Assembly: GCA_943789465.1 (NCBI GenBank)
Contig: CALSUF010000003.1
Span: 124,001-188,000, forward strand
DNA: 64,000 nucleotides
Direction of reading: 5' to 3'
Source of the DNA: an uncultured Flavobacteriaceae bacterium
GTDB lineage: Bacteria; Bacteroidota; Bacteroidia; Flavobacteriales; Flavobacteriaceae
This document shows, in pieces, positions 17,547 through 25,954 of this stretch (position 1 is the first letter of the stretch; the number at the start of each line of letters is the position of its first letter). The position numbers and the translations under genes were made by a program. The notes under the pieces are model-generated. The model ran no database searches. It worked only from the letters and a program-made list of their open reading frames with translations, and had not been told where the DNA came from.

Positions 17547-17572
17547 TTTAAAGTGTAAAATTACACTTTAAA
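17547..17572. repeat. Perfect 12-bp inverted repeat upstream of pruA
   Basis: Arms TTTAAAGTGTAA (17547-17558) and TTACACTTTAAA (17561-17572) with a 2-nt spacer, 34 nt before the pruA start codon. The two-fold symmetry and the position fit a dimeric repressor or Lrp-type operator; as RNA it would be a weak AT-rich hairpin. No regulator gene lies nearby. Confidence 0.7.
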
Positions 17573-17597
17573 GTCGGAGTTTAAGTTTATATGTAGT

Positions 17598-17984
17598 TTA
17601 ATTTTGTGCAAATGAAGCACTTAATTTAAAAGTTGGAATGGTCACCTTGAATTGTTTTGAGTTGGTAGGGTTTACCATCAAGTAACTGCCTTTCATTGCG
17701 CCAAAGGGAGATTTTAAAACACATCCAGAAGAGTAGGTGTGCCGATCACCAGGAATTAGAATGGGTTTTTCGCCAACAACTCCTTCTCCAATGATGGTTT
17801 CATTTTCATTGAGAGCTTCCATGATGTCCCATTTTCTTGCAATCAGTTGTGCCACTTCATTACTCTGGTTTTCGATAACGACTTCATAACTAAACGCATA
17901 GTGAATACAATCATCCTTGTAGAAAGTACCTTCAAATTCAGTTTCAATCGAAATTTTTATACCTTTTGTAATTTGTTCTATCAT
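17598..17984 (-). CDS. apaG: ApaG-domain protein
   Basis: A 128-aa single-domain ApaG protein (fibronectin-III-like beta sandwich), linked in enterobacteria to Co2+/Mg2+ homeostasis, with unsettled biochemical role. Family features are the early YSYEVVIENQS-like strand (HYAFSYEVVIENQS), ARKWDI, the GVVGEKPILIPGDRHTYSSG stretch and GAMKGSY. It lies between the plug protein gene and pruA, with 105 nt and 85 nt on either side and no clear promoter box. Confidence 0.92.
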   Translation of the reverse strand: MIEQITKGIKISIETEFEGTFYKDDCIHYAFSYEVVIENQSNEVAQLIARKWDIMEALNENETIIGEGVVGEKPILIPGDRHTYSSGCVLKSPFGAMKGSYLMVNPTNSKQFKVTIPTFKLSASFAQN

Positions 17985-18089
17985 AGCCTATAAAAATAGT
18001 AAATTAAGTCATACTAAAAAATTATTTTATAGAAAGCTGTCACTAAACAGGTATTTAGATCTATGTCGGTGACTATCCTATAAAATGAT

Positions 18090-19331
18090 CTAATTTCCAA
18101 TTTGTGTAGAAGTTCCTTCTCCAAACCCTACAATACGATCATAGCGTGCCCCCAAATCTCTATAATACACCAATACCTTGTAATTATTTTCTGTTTCATA
18201 AAAATCTCCACTAATTACGCCTTCTTCTAATTCTCCTTGAGTATTTACAAGAACATATTTGTAGTTGTAAAATCCTTGTTTGAGTTTTATTTCTTTTTCA
18301 TAAGTACCACTATCAGGATTAAAAATCATCTCGTTTGAAGTGTTTAAAGCAAAGTTATTAAAGCTGCCATAAACATATATAGATTCATTAGCTAATTCAG
18401 GATTCAAAAGTGAAAAATGTACGACCGTATAATCGGCTTCAATCGATGGATTGTCTCGATCTAAAATGGTAATTTGAAAATTTCCGTTGATATCTGGGTT
18501 GTAAGTGTAGCCTCTGTTGTACCGATTGCTGTCCAAATATAAATAACTATGGTATATATCTTCCAGATCGGTAAATTGCACCCCTAAATTTGTGCCTCTA
18601 ACGTCTTTAGTTTCAAAGTATAAATATTCATTTCCACCCCAAAAAGAGGTCTCAGTAGTATAGCGGTAAATCAATTCATTCCCTAGAATATATTGGGGTT
18701 TCAGTCCTGATATGGCTGTTTTTAAATTATTGTTTTGAAGGATAACGGTGTTGACGGTTTGTTTGGGGTTGTTAAAACTAAAGTTGGTCGTATTGATCAC
18801 AAAATCAACAGATTGTTTTGTATTTACATCTCTTACATCTCGAGAGCGTTTTATTTGTACCCCAACATTTGCCAGGTTTTCGTAGATCATAAACTTGCGA
18901 CTAAAGACTATTTCGTCGTCTTCATCAAAAATTTTAATCAAATAATTACCAGTTACTTTTAATCGTGTTTGTTTGTTGGGAATTTGCAGTCGGTAATTTG
19001 AATAAATTTCGTAAGTATTGAAAGAATTTTCATAATTGACTATTCGTAAATTATCAAGTCCTTGTAGGTATTCAGATTTCATTAATTTTGATTTGGTCCA
19101 ATCAAAATTATAATGTTCGATGACATAATAAAAATCGTCTTCGTTAGAACTAAGTGCATCAAACTCTAGGTATAGGCGTTCATTAAGGCTTAAAATTGGC
19201 AATTCAGATTGATTGGTATTGCTTTTAAAAGTGATTGTTTTAATAAAATTATTTGGTTCTACTTCTTCAACTTGTGAAAAACTTAATATAGATACTATTA
19301 AAAATAATGGAATATATAGATGTTTAAGCAT
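18090..19331 (-). CDS. Type IX secretion system Plug-like protein (DUF5103)
   Basis: A 413-aa periplasmic protein with signal peptide (ending SFSQ, about residue 20). DUF5103 members include the Plug protein that closes the periplasmic side of the SprA translocon of the T9SS in Flavobacterium johnsoniae. Supporting segments are FDALSSNEDDFYYVIEHYNFDW, DNLRIVNYENSFNTYEIYSNY-type text (here split around residue 90-110), RDVRDVNTKQSV and the C-terminal GSFNNFALNTSNEMIFN. Two or more beta-sandwich domains are likely. Diverges from the nqr operon. Family assignment is from recalled patterns. Confidence 0.8.
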   Translation of the reverse strand: MLKHLYIPLFLIVSILSFSQVEEVEPNNFIKTITFKSNTNQSELPILSLNERLYLEFDALSSNEDDFYYVIEHYNFDWTKSKLMKSEYLQGLDNLRIVNYENSFNTYEIYSNYRLQIPNKQTRLKVTGNYLIKIFDEDDEIVFSRKFMIYENLANVGVQIKRSRDVRDVNTKQSVDFVINTTNFSFNNPKQTVNTVILQNNNLKTAISGLKPQYILGNELIYRYTTETSFWGGNEYLYFETKDVRGTNLGVQFTDLEDIYHSYLYLDSNRYNRGYTYNPDINGNFQITILDRDNPSIEADYTVVHFSLLNPELANESIYVYGSFNNFALNTSNEMIFNPDSGTYEKEIKLKQGFYNYKYVLVNTQGELEEGVISGDFYETENNYKVLVYYRDLGARYDRIVGFGEGTSTQIGN

Positions 19332-19444
19332 AGTAATTTTATGAAATACTAGGTAAATATAAACAAATTTTATGCCTAAAGTAAATTGCAGACTTTTATT
19401 AAAAAAATGTTAGTAATTATTATGGAAACTGTACATTAAATTTG

Positions 19445-19452
19445 TAATTTTG
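19445..19452 (+). promoter_or_regulatory. -7 box of nqr operon
   Basis: TAATTTTG, exact match to TAnnTTTG, 37 nt before the nqrA ATG, in the 158-nt divergent gap to the plug gene. Confidence 0.55.
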
Positions 19453-19489
19453 CAGCGTTTTTTAGATAATAATTCAACAAAAAATACCT

Positions 19490-20845
19490 ATGTCAAACGA
19501 CATCCGAATTAAAAAGGGGTTAGATATTAAGTTAGTAGGGGAGGCAGCCTTAACAAAAAGTGATGCCATCAAAAGTAACTTTTACAGTATTAAACCTGAA
19601 GATTTTCACGGACTCACACCTAAATTATTAGTAAAAGCGGGCGCTAAAGTCCAAGCTGGTGAGCCTATTTTTTATGACAAATCCAACGAATCTATTCAAT
19701 TTGTTTCGCCTGTATCAGGAGAAATTGTTGAAATATTAAGAGGAGATAAACGTCGTATCTTAGAAGTTAAAATACAAGCAGACAAAACTCAAACATTTTT
19801 GGATCACCAAAAACTAGAAGTTGAAAGTGCAAAAGCCGATGAAATTAAAGCCAAATTACTAGCTTCTGGTTGTTGGCCTTTTATCATGCAACGTCCTTAT
19901 GATGTCATCGCAAATCCAGAGAATACTCCGAAAGGTATTTTTGTTTCTGCATATGCCTCTGCACCCTTAGCAGCAGATTATGATTTTGTATTAACTGGAA
20001 AAAAAGCGGAATTGCAAGCTGCTGTATCAGCACTTTCAAAATTGACTAGTGGAAATGTAAACGTCAGTGTTTCTAAAGATTCACATTCTCCTTTTACAAA
20101 TTTAGAAGATGTGGTAACTCATAAAGTTTCAGGACCACATCCTTCAGGAAATGTTGGAACGCTTATCAACAAAATTGACCCCATTAACAAAGGGGAAGTT
20201 GTTTGGACAGTGACGCCTCAAGATTTGGTTATCATTGGAGAATTACTTTTAACAGGTAAATTCAATGCCGAACGTATTGTAGCACTTGCCGGATCTGGTG
20301 TTAAAGAGCCTCGTTACTTAGTCACTAAAATTGGTAGTGAAATTGCGACGATGGTTTACGATCGCGGGATTGAAAAGGACGCACATGTTCGAATTATTTC
20401 AGGGAATGTTTTAAGCGGTAAAGAAATCAAACCAGATGGCTATTTAAGCTACTATTCAAATGTAGTGACTGTGATTCCAGAAGGCGATGATTACGAATTC
20501 TTTGGATGGAATAAACCTGTGTTTGATAAAGTATCGACATCCAGAGCTTTGACATTTTCATGGTTAACCCCAAATAAAAAATTCGATTTAAATACAAATA
20601 CTAATGGAGAACACAGAGCTTTTGTAATTACAGGGTCTTATGAAGAAGTTTTTCCGTTAGATATCTATCCAATGCAGATTTTAAAAGCTTGTATGTACCA
20701 AGATCTTGATGAAATGGAAGCTTTAGGAATGTATGAAGTTGCTCCCGAAGATTTTGCATTGACTGAATTTGTGTGTGTCTCTAAACAGCCACATCAAAAA
20801 ATAATTAGAGAAGGACTTGACTTAATGCTAAAAGAAATAGGATAA
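19490..20845 (+). CDS. nqrA: Na+-translocating NADH:quinone reductase subunit A
   Basis: Cytosolic subunit of the Na+-NQR respiratory pump, which oxidises NADH, reduces menaquinone and exports Na+. The 451-aa protein opens IRIKKGLDIKLVGEA, followed by the FVSPVSGEIVEI lipoyl-like motif and a long alpha/beta body with no membrane segments, as expected. First gene of nqrABCDEF, which are 1-30 nt apart; transcription from the -7 box at 19445. Confidence 0.97.
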   Translation: MSNDIRIKKGLDIKLVGEAALTKSDAIKSNFYSIKPEDFHGLTPKLLVKAGAKVQAGEPIFYDKSNESIQFVSPVSGEIVEILRGDKRRILEVKIQADKTQTFLDHQKLEVESAKADEIKAKLLASGCWPFIMQRPYDVIANPENTPKGIFVSAYASAPLAADYDFVLTGKKAELQAAVSALSKLTSGNVNVSVSKDSHSPFTNLEDVVTHKVSGPHPSGNVGTLINKIDPINKGEVVWTVTPQDLVIIGELLLTGKFNAERIVALAGSGVKEPRYLVTKIGSEIATMVYDRGIEKDAHVRIISGNVLSGKEIKPDGYLSYYSNVVTVIPEGDDYEFFGWNKPVFDKVSTSRALTFSWLTPNKKFDLNTNTNGEHRAFVITGSYEEVFPLDIYPMQILKACMYQDLDEMEALGMYEVAPEDFALTEFVCVSKQPHQKIIREGLDLMLKEIG

Positions 20846-20847
20846 AA

Positions 20848-22053
20848 ATGAGTTTAAAAAGTAATTTACACAACCTTAAAGAAAAGTATAAAGGCACTAA
20901 AATGGCTCCGGCTTTTAATGCCTTGCATACATTTTTGTACTTACCAAACGAAATCACGCACAGCGGTACACACATCAAAGCTGCCGACGATTTAAAGCGT
21001 ACCATGAATACAGTCATTATGGCCATGGTTCCTTGTTTGATTTTCGGAATGTTTAATGCAGGCTATCAACACCATTTGGCCTTAGGAACTATTGAGTCTG
21101 CTCAAGGATTCTTAGGAGCTTCCTTTTGGACTTGGGATAATTTAGTCATTGGAATGTGGAAAGTCTTGCCATTAGTAGTCGTATCTTATGGTGTTGGCTT
21201 GGCAATTGAATTCCTCTTTGCAGTTATCAAAGGACATGAAGTAGAAGAAGGGTATTTGGTGACTGGAATGTTAGTCCCACTTATTGTACCTATTGATTTA
21301 CCCCTTTGGATGCTTGCCGTTGCCGTTGCCTTTGGGGTGGTGATTGGAAAAGAAGTTTTTGGAGGAACAGGAATGAATATTCTAAATCCTGCATTAACCA
21401 TTAGAGCGTTTCTGTTTTTTGCTTATCCAACATGGATGAGTGGCGATAAAGTATGGGTGCACGGAGCAGTTGAACGCGCTGGTACAGCTGACGCAATTTC
21501 TGGAGAAACTATTTTAGGAAGCTATGCTCAAAACAACTCTGTAATCTACGATTATTGGGATATGTTTTGGGGAATCATACCTGGTTCTGTTGGAGAAACG
21601 TCTAAATTATTGATTATACTTGGAGCACTTTTTTTGATATTTACAAAAATAGGAAGCTGGAGAATCATTGTTAGTACGCTCATTGGAGCACTTGCAATGG
21701 GACTTATTTTTAACGGCGTTGTAGATGCCGGTTGGATTTCAAGTTCAAGCAAATTCTTTGGGTTGATGAGCGTACCGTTCTGGCAACATTTAATCATAGG
21801 AAGCATCTTGTTTGGAGCTGTATTTATGGCTACAGACCCTGTAACTGCTGCCCAAACGAATAAAGGAAAATGGATTTATGGATTTTTGATTGGATTCATT
21901 TCTATAATGATCCGTGTATTTAACCCTGCCTATCCAGAAGGTGTCTTCTTAGCCATTCTTCTGATGAATGTATTTGCTCCAACCATCGATCATTATGTGG
22001 TTCAAGGAAATGTCAAAAAACGAATGAAACGTCTTAATGTTAAAACTGCATAA
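20848..22053 (+). CDS. nqrB: Na+-translocating NADH:quinone reductase subunit B
   Basis: Membrane subunit carrying covalent FMN and riboflavin and the Na+ path. The 401-aa chain has about ten hydrophobic segments and GGTGMNILNPALTIRAF (172-188). The FMN-anchoring threonine is expected at Thr221 in DAISGET; the usual motif is SGAT, so Glu220 replaces Ala. The FMN would be attached by the ApbE at 25955. Starts 2 nt after nqrA. Confidence 0.96.
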   Translation: MSLKSNLHNLKEKYKGTKMAPAFNALHTFLYLPNEITHSGTHIKAADDLKRTMNTVIMAMVPCLIFGMFNAGYQHHLALGTIESAQGFLGASFWTWDNLVIGMWKVLPLVVVSYGVGLAIEFLFAVIKGHEVEEGYLVTGMLVPLIVPIDLPLWMLAVAVAFGVVIGKEVFGGTGMNILNPALTIRAFLFFAYPTWMSGDKVWVHGAVERAGTADAISGETILGSYAQNNSVIYDYWDMFWGIIPGSVGETSKLLIILGALFLIFTKIGSWRIIVSTLIGALAMGLIFNGVVDAGWISSSSKFFGLMSVPFWQHLIIGSILFGAVFMATDPVTAAQTNKGKWIYGFLIGFISIMIRVFNPAYPEGVFLAILLMNVFAPTIDHYVVQGNVKKRMKRLNVKTA

Positions 22054-22055
22054 TT

Positions 22056-22814
22056 ATGAGTACTAATACAGACACAAACAAATACACGATTTTATTTGCC
22101 ATAGCAATGGTGGTAATCGTAGGATCCTTGTTAGCATTTACAGCCTCTTCTTTGAAACCCAATATTCAAGAGAATGAGCGTATGGAAAAACAACAAAATA
22201 TTCTGTATGCAATGGGAATTAATGAAAATGGAGCTACTGATATTAAATTTATTGGAACCGATAAAGTAGCAGGTGAGTTTTCAAAATACATCTCAAAACA
22301 GTTGACTATCAATGCCGATGGAACTTCTGATGAAAATCTGGAAGCCTACCTAATTGATGTCAAAAAAGAACAAGCGAAAGCTAAAAATGGAGGTACTAGA
22401 GAATTGCCTTTATTTGTTGGAGAAAAAGAAGGCCAAACATTTTACATCGTTCCAATCAGAGGAAAAGGACTGTGGGATGCTATTTGGGGCTATGTTGCAT
22501 TAGATAAAGACATGGTTGTTCAAGGCGCCTTTTTTGATCATGCTGCTGAAACTCCAGGTTTAGGAGCTAACATCAAACAACGTTACTTTATGGATGATTT
22601 TGTTGGAGAAAAATTACTATCAGAAAATGGGGATTTTAAAGGAATCACTGTAGCGAAAGGAAATAACGACCCAAAGAATCTTACCAAAGATGATTATGAA
22701 GTAGATGCATTAGCAGGGGCTACAATCACAGGAGACGGCGTGTCTGCAATGATTAAAAGCGATCTTAAATTGTATTTACCATACTTTAAAAACTTAAAAA
22801 ATCAATTGAACTAA
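22056..22814 (+). CDS. nqrC: Na+-translocating NADH:quinone reductase subunit C
   Basis: Single-span membrane protein (hydrophobic 10-30) with a periplasmic FMN domain. The flavinylation motif is DALAGAT with acceptor Thr223, in DALAGATITGDGVS. Also seen: HAAETPGLGANI (162-173), a standard FMN-binding-domain segment. 252 aa, 2 nt after nqrB. ApbE substrate. Confidence 0.97.
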   Translation: MSTNTDTNKYTILFAIAMVVIVGSLLAFTASSLKPNIQENERMEKQQNILYAMGINENGATDIKFIGTDKVAGEFSKYISKQLTINADGTSDENLEAYLIDVKKEQAKAKNGGTRELPLFVGEKEGQTFYIVPIRGKGLWDAIWGYVALDKDMVVQGAFFDHAAETPGLGANIKQRYFMDDFVGEKLLSENGDFKGITVAKGNNDPKNLTKDDYEVDALAGATITGDGVSAMIKSDLKLYLPYFKNLKNQLN

Positions 22815-22815
22815 T

Positions 22816-23460
22816 ATGGGACTACTTTCAAAAAAAGATGCCAAATTAATAACGGATCCGTTAGCAGATAACAACCCAATTACGATTCAAGTCTTAGGGA
22901 TATGTTCTGCTTTAGCTATTACAGCCGAACTCAAAGCGTCCTTAGTAATGGGAATTGCAGTACTGTTCGTTTTAGGAATTGGAAACGTTGTTATTTCGTT
23001 GATGCGTAATATCATTCCTTCTAAAATTAGAATTATTGTTCAACTCATCGTTGTAGCGTCCTTAGTAATTATTGTCGATCAAGTGCTTAAAGCCTATGCT
23101 TATGAACTAAGTAAAACACTTTCTGTATTCGTTGGATTGATTATTACCAACTGTATAATCATGGGTCGTTTTGAAGCTTTTGCGCTCGGAAACGGTCCTT
23201 GGAAAGCCTTTTTAGATGGTATAGGAAATGCATTAGGATATGCAGTAATCCTTCTTGTTGTAGGGTTTTTCAGAGAACTTTTAGGATCTGGAACGCTTTT
23301 TGGAATCCCTGTACTGGGTGACCCTATCGAAAAAACAGGACTCTATTCTACAGGGTATGAAAACAATGGATTTATGCTCATGCCTCCAATGGCTCTGATC
23401 ATTGTAGGACTCATTATTTGGGTACAACGTAGTAGAAACACAACATTAATTGAAGATTAA
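22816..23460 (+). CDS. nqrD: Na+-translocating NADH:quinone reductase subunit D
   Basis: Integral membrane subunit of the RnfAE/NqrDE family with six predicted helices in 214 aa; NqrD and NqrE form an inverted pair binding an iron-sulfur centre in the membrane. The conserved cysteines are in QVLGICSALAIT and ITNCIIMGRFEAFA. Starts 1 nt after nqrC. Confidence 0.97.
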   Translation: MGLLSKKDAKLITDPLADNNPITIQVLGICSALAITAELKASLVMGIAVLFVLGIGNVVISLMRNIIPSKIRIIVQLIVVASLVIIVDQVLKAYAYELSKTLSVFVGLIITNCIIMGRFEAFALGNGPWKAFLDGIGNALGYAVILLVVGFFRELLGSGTLFGIPVLGDPIEKTGLYSTGYENNGFMLMPPMALIIVGLIIWVQRSRNTTLIED

Positions 23461-23490
23461 TTTCTTTAGTAAGAATTTAAATAAAAGACA

Positions 23491-24204
23491 ATGATAGAAC
23501 ACATCGAATTATTTTTCAAATCAATTTTCATTGATAATATGGTGTTTGCAGTTTTCTTGGGCATGTGCTCATATTTAGCTGTCTCTAAAAAAGTAGCAAC
23601 CGCTGTAGGACTTGGTGCCGCCGTCATCTTTGTATTGGCGATCACAGTCCCTTTAAACTGGTTGTTAGACCAATATTTATTACAACCTGGAGCGCTTGTA
23701 TGGTTAGGCCCAGAATTTGCTGAATATGACCTTAGTTTCCTGTCGTTCATTATGTTTATTGCTACGATAGCAACCATGGTACAATTAGTAGAAATCGTGG
23801 TTGAAAAATTTTCACCTTCACTGTATAATTCACTTGGTATATTCTTACCATTAATTGCTGTAAACTGTGCCATTTTAGGTGGATCTTTATTCATGCAATC
23901 ACGTGAGATAGAAACCTTAGGATTAGCTGTTAATTATGGTATATCATCAGGAATTGGTTGGTTTTTAGCCATTTTAGCCATTGCTGCTATTCGTGAAAAA
24001 ATCCGTTATTCTAATGTGCCTGCACCCCTTAGAGGTCTAGGAATTACATTTATTGTAACAGGACTCATGGGGATTGGTTTCTTGAGCTTTGGAGGTATGC
24101 TAACAGGAGGTGATGAAGAGGTGAAAGAAGAACCAAAAGAAGTAGTTGTAGAGACTACAGGAATTGAAAAAGAAGTAGATAATCAAATAAAAATAGTTAA
24201 CTAA
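23491..24204 (+). CDS. nqrE: Na+-translocating NADH:quinone reductase subunit E
   Basis: Partner of NqrD with six helices; conserved cysteine segments are FLGMCSYLAVSKKV and AVNCAILGGSLFMQ. At 237 aa it is about 40 residues longer than the Vibrio protein: after the last helix there is a charged tail (from GGDEEVKEEPKEVVVE, about 207-237). The gap of 30 nt after nqrD is the widest inside the operon. Confidence 0.97.
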   Translation: MIEHIELFFKSIFIDNMVFAVFLGMCSYLAVSKKVATAVGLGAAVIFVLAITVPLNWLLDQYLLQPGALVWLGPEFAEYDLSFLSFIMFIATIATMVQLVEIVVEKFSPSLYNSLGIFLPLIAVNCAILGGSLFMQSREIETLGLAVNYGISSGIGWFLAILAIAAIREKIRYSNVPAPLRGLGITFIVTGLMGIGFLSFGGMLTGGDEEVKEEPKEVVVETTGIEKEVDNQIKIVN

Positions 24205-24205
24205 T

Positions 24206-25513
24206 ATGATTTTAGCCGCTGGAACAACCGGAACCATTTTAGCTACTGTTGTAGCATTTTTAGTGACCTCGTTACTATTAATTAGTGTGCTCCTTTTTGT
24301 AAAACAAAAATTATCACCATCAGGACCTGTAAAGATTCTTATCAATGGTGAACGCGAAATTGAAGTAGCATCAGGAGATACATTGTTGTCTACTCTTGGA
24401 GGTAACAAAATATTTTTACCATCCGCTTGTGGTGGTGGTGGAACCTGTATTCAATGTGAGTGCCACGTACTCTCTGGTGGAGGTGAAGCCTTACCAACAG
24501 AAACACCACATTTTTCAAGAAAAGAATTGAAACATGGAGCACGTCTATCATGTCAGGTGAAAGTAAAACAAGATATGGAAATCACCATTCCAGAGGAAGT
24601 CTTTGGAATTAAAAAATGGGAAGCCACTGTAGTTCGAAACTATAATGTTGCTTCTTTTATTAAAGAATTTGTAGTAGAAATCCCAGAAGATATGGGCTAC
24701 AAAGCTGGTGGATATATCCAAATTGAAATCCCTGAATGTGAAATCAACTTTAAGGATATTGACATTACTGCGCATCCAGAAGAACACGAAACAGCAGATA
24801 AGTTTCAAGCGGAATGGGACAAATTTGGTCTTTGGCCACTTACCATGAAGAACAACGAAACTGTAGAACGTGCTTACTCAATGGCATCTTACCCAGCAGA
24901 AGGGCGTGAAATCATGTTAAACGTGCGTATTGCAACACCACCATGGGACCGTGCTAATAACGGTTGGATGGACGTGAATCCGGGGATTGCATCCTCCTAC
25001 ATATTTGCTCAAAAACCAGGGGATAAAGTTACTATCTCGGGACCTTACGGCGAATTCTTTATCAATGAAAGTGAATCAGAAATGTTATACGTTGGTGGAG
25101 GTGCAGGAATGGCACCAATGCGTTCGCATCTATACCACCTATTCAGAACTCTGAAAACAGGTCGTAAAGTTACGTATTGGTATGGTGGACGTTCTAAACG
25201 TGAATTATTCTATTTAGACCACTTTGAACAACTCGAAAAAGAATTTTCAAACTTCAAATTTTACTTAGCGTTATCAGAACCTATGGAAGAAGATAACTGG
25301 AAAGTAAAAGATGGAATTGAAGGTGAAGGTGATGGATTTGTTGGGTTTATTCACAACTGTGTCATCGATAACTATTTAGATCATCATGAGTCACCAGAAG
25401 ACATCGAGCTTTATTTCTGTGGACCACCATTAATGAATCAAGCCGTTCAAAAAATGGGAGAAGACTACGGAATCCCAGATGAACACATTCGATTTGATGA
25501 CTTTGGAGGGTAA
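24206..25513 (+). CDS. nqrF: Na+-translocating NADH:quinone reductase subunit F
   Basis: NADH-oxidising entry subunit with one N-terminal helix (about 8-32), a 2Fe-2S ferredoxin domain and a ferredoxin-reductase domain. Cluster ligands are Cys75, Cys81, Cys84 and Cys116 (ACGGGGTCIQC and RLSCQV). FAD binding shows as RAYSMASYP, NADH binding as YVGGGAGMAPMRSH, and the C-terminal YFCGPPLMNQAV and FDDFGG close the family signature. 435 aa; last nqr gene, followed by a strong terminator. Confidence 0.98.
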   Translation: MILAAGTTGTILATVVAFLVTSLLLISVLLFVKQKLSPSGPVKILINGEREIEVASGDTLLSTLGGNKIFLPSACGGGGTCIQCECHVLSGGGEALPTETPHFSRKELKHGARLSCQVKVKQDMEITIPEEVFGIKKWEATVVRNYNVASFIKEFVVEIPEDMGYKAGGYIQIEIPECEINFKDIDITAHPEEHETADKFQAEWDKFGLWPLTMKNNETVERAYSMASYPAEGREIMLNVRIATPPWDRANNGWMDVNPGIASSYIFAQKPGDKVTISGPYGEFFINESESEMLYVGGGAGMAPMRSHLYHLFRTLKTGRKVTYWYGGRSKRELFYLDHFEQLEKEFSNFKFYLALSEPMEEDNWKVKDGIEGEGDGFVGFIHNCVIDNYLDHHESPEDIELYFCGPPLMNQAVQKMGEDYGIPDEHIRFDDFGG

Positions 25514-25537
25514 TCACTTCTGAATTTTTTATAATCT

Positions 25538-25571
25538 AGCCCAGCACTTGTGTTGGGCTTTTTGTATTTTT
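25538..25571 (+). terminator. nqr operon terminator, overlapping the next promoter
   Basis: Nine-pair stem AGCCCAGCA (25538-25546) with TGTTGGGCT (25551-25559), a CTTG tetraloop and T-rich tail TTTTTGTATTTTT. The tail contains the -7 box (25565-25572) of the next gene. Confidence 0.88.
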
Positions 25572-25572
25572 G
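25565..25572 (+). promoter_or_regulatory. -7 box of the 125-aa gene and apbE, near-leaderless
   Basis: TATTTTTG, exact match to TAnnTTTG, ending only 4 nt before the ATG at 25577. A start site about 4-5 nt after the box would make the mRNA leaderless. It lies within the U-tract of the nqr terminator. Confidence 0.5.
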
Positions 25573-25576
25573 TAGC

Positions 25577-25954
25577 ATGAGTCAACCACTATCAAAACAA
25601 GAGATGCACAATTTGGCAATGAACCATGTCGGGAAAGATTTAGAATCCCGTGGGTTTGAATTTGTAGCCATCAATAGTAAACTTAAAAAACACCCACAGT
25701 TTGTATGTATTGATAAAAATAGTCAATACTTTTTTGTCATAGTTCGGGTGGTTAAATTACCAGATAACCCTAATAACTACGACGTTGTTTGGATGGAAAC
25801 CTTTAAAAATCATGCACAAGATAAAGATGCCAAAGTATTATATGCTGGAGTTGGAATTTCCAACCCTCAAGGAGAAGATCTTCCCGTGTATCTTAACGAA
25901 GAATACCTCATTGAATACAACGGCATTCAAGTCATAGAAACGAACCTTAATTAG
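25577..25954 (+). CDS. Uncharacterised 125-aa protein between nqrF and apbE
   Basis: A soluble protein without signal peptide or membrane segment, opening MSQPLSKQEMHNLAMNHVGK and containing KKHPQFVCIDKNSQYFFVIVRV and VVWMETFKNHA. I recall similar flavobacterial proteins carrying the name NqrF by neighbourhood, but it has no ferredoxin or flavin domain, so that name is unsupported. The frame opens at a GTG (25550) inside the terminator; the ATG at 25577 is chosen. apbE starts directly after its stop (TAG then ATG), so the two are co-translated. The fold hints at a small alpha/beta domain; function unknown, with a role in NQR assembly possible from context. Confidence 0.8.
   Translation: MSQPLSKQEMHNLAMNHVGKDLESRGFEFVAINSKLKKHPQFVCIDKNSQYFFVIVRVVKLPDNPNNYDVVWMETFKNHAQDKDAKVLYAGVGISNPQGEDLPVYLNEEYLIEYNGIQVIETNLN

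Noticed and set aside
25550-25576. GTG start for the 125-aa gene
   Set aside because: It lies in the loop and stem of the nqr terminator and upstream of the promoter box.
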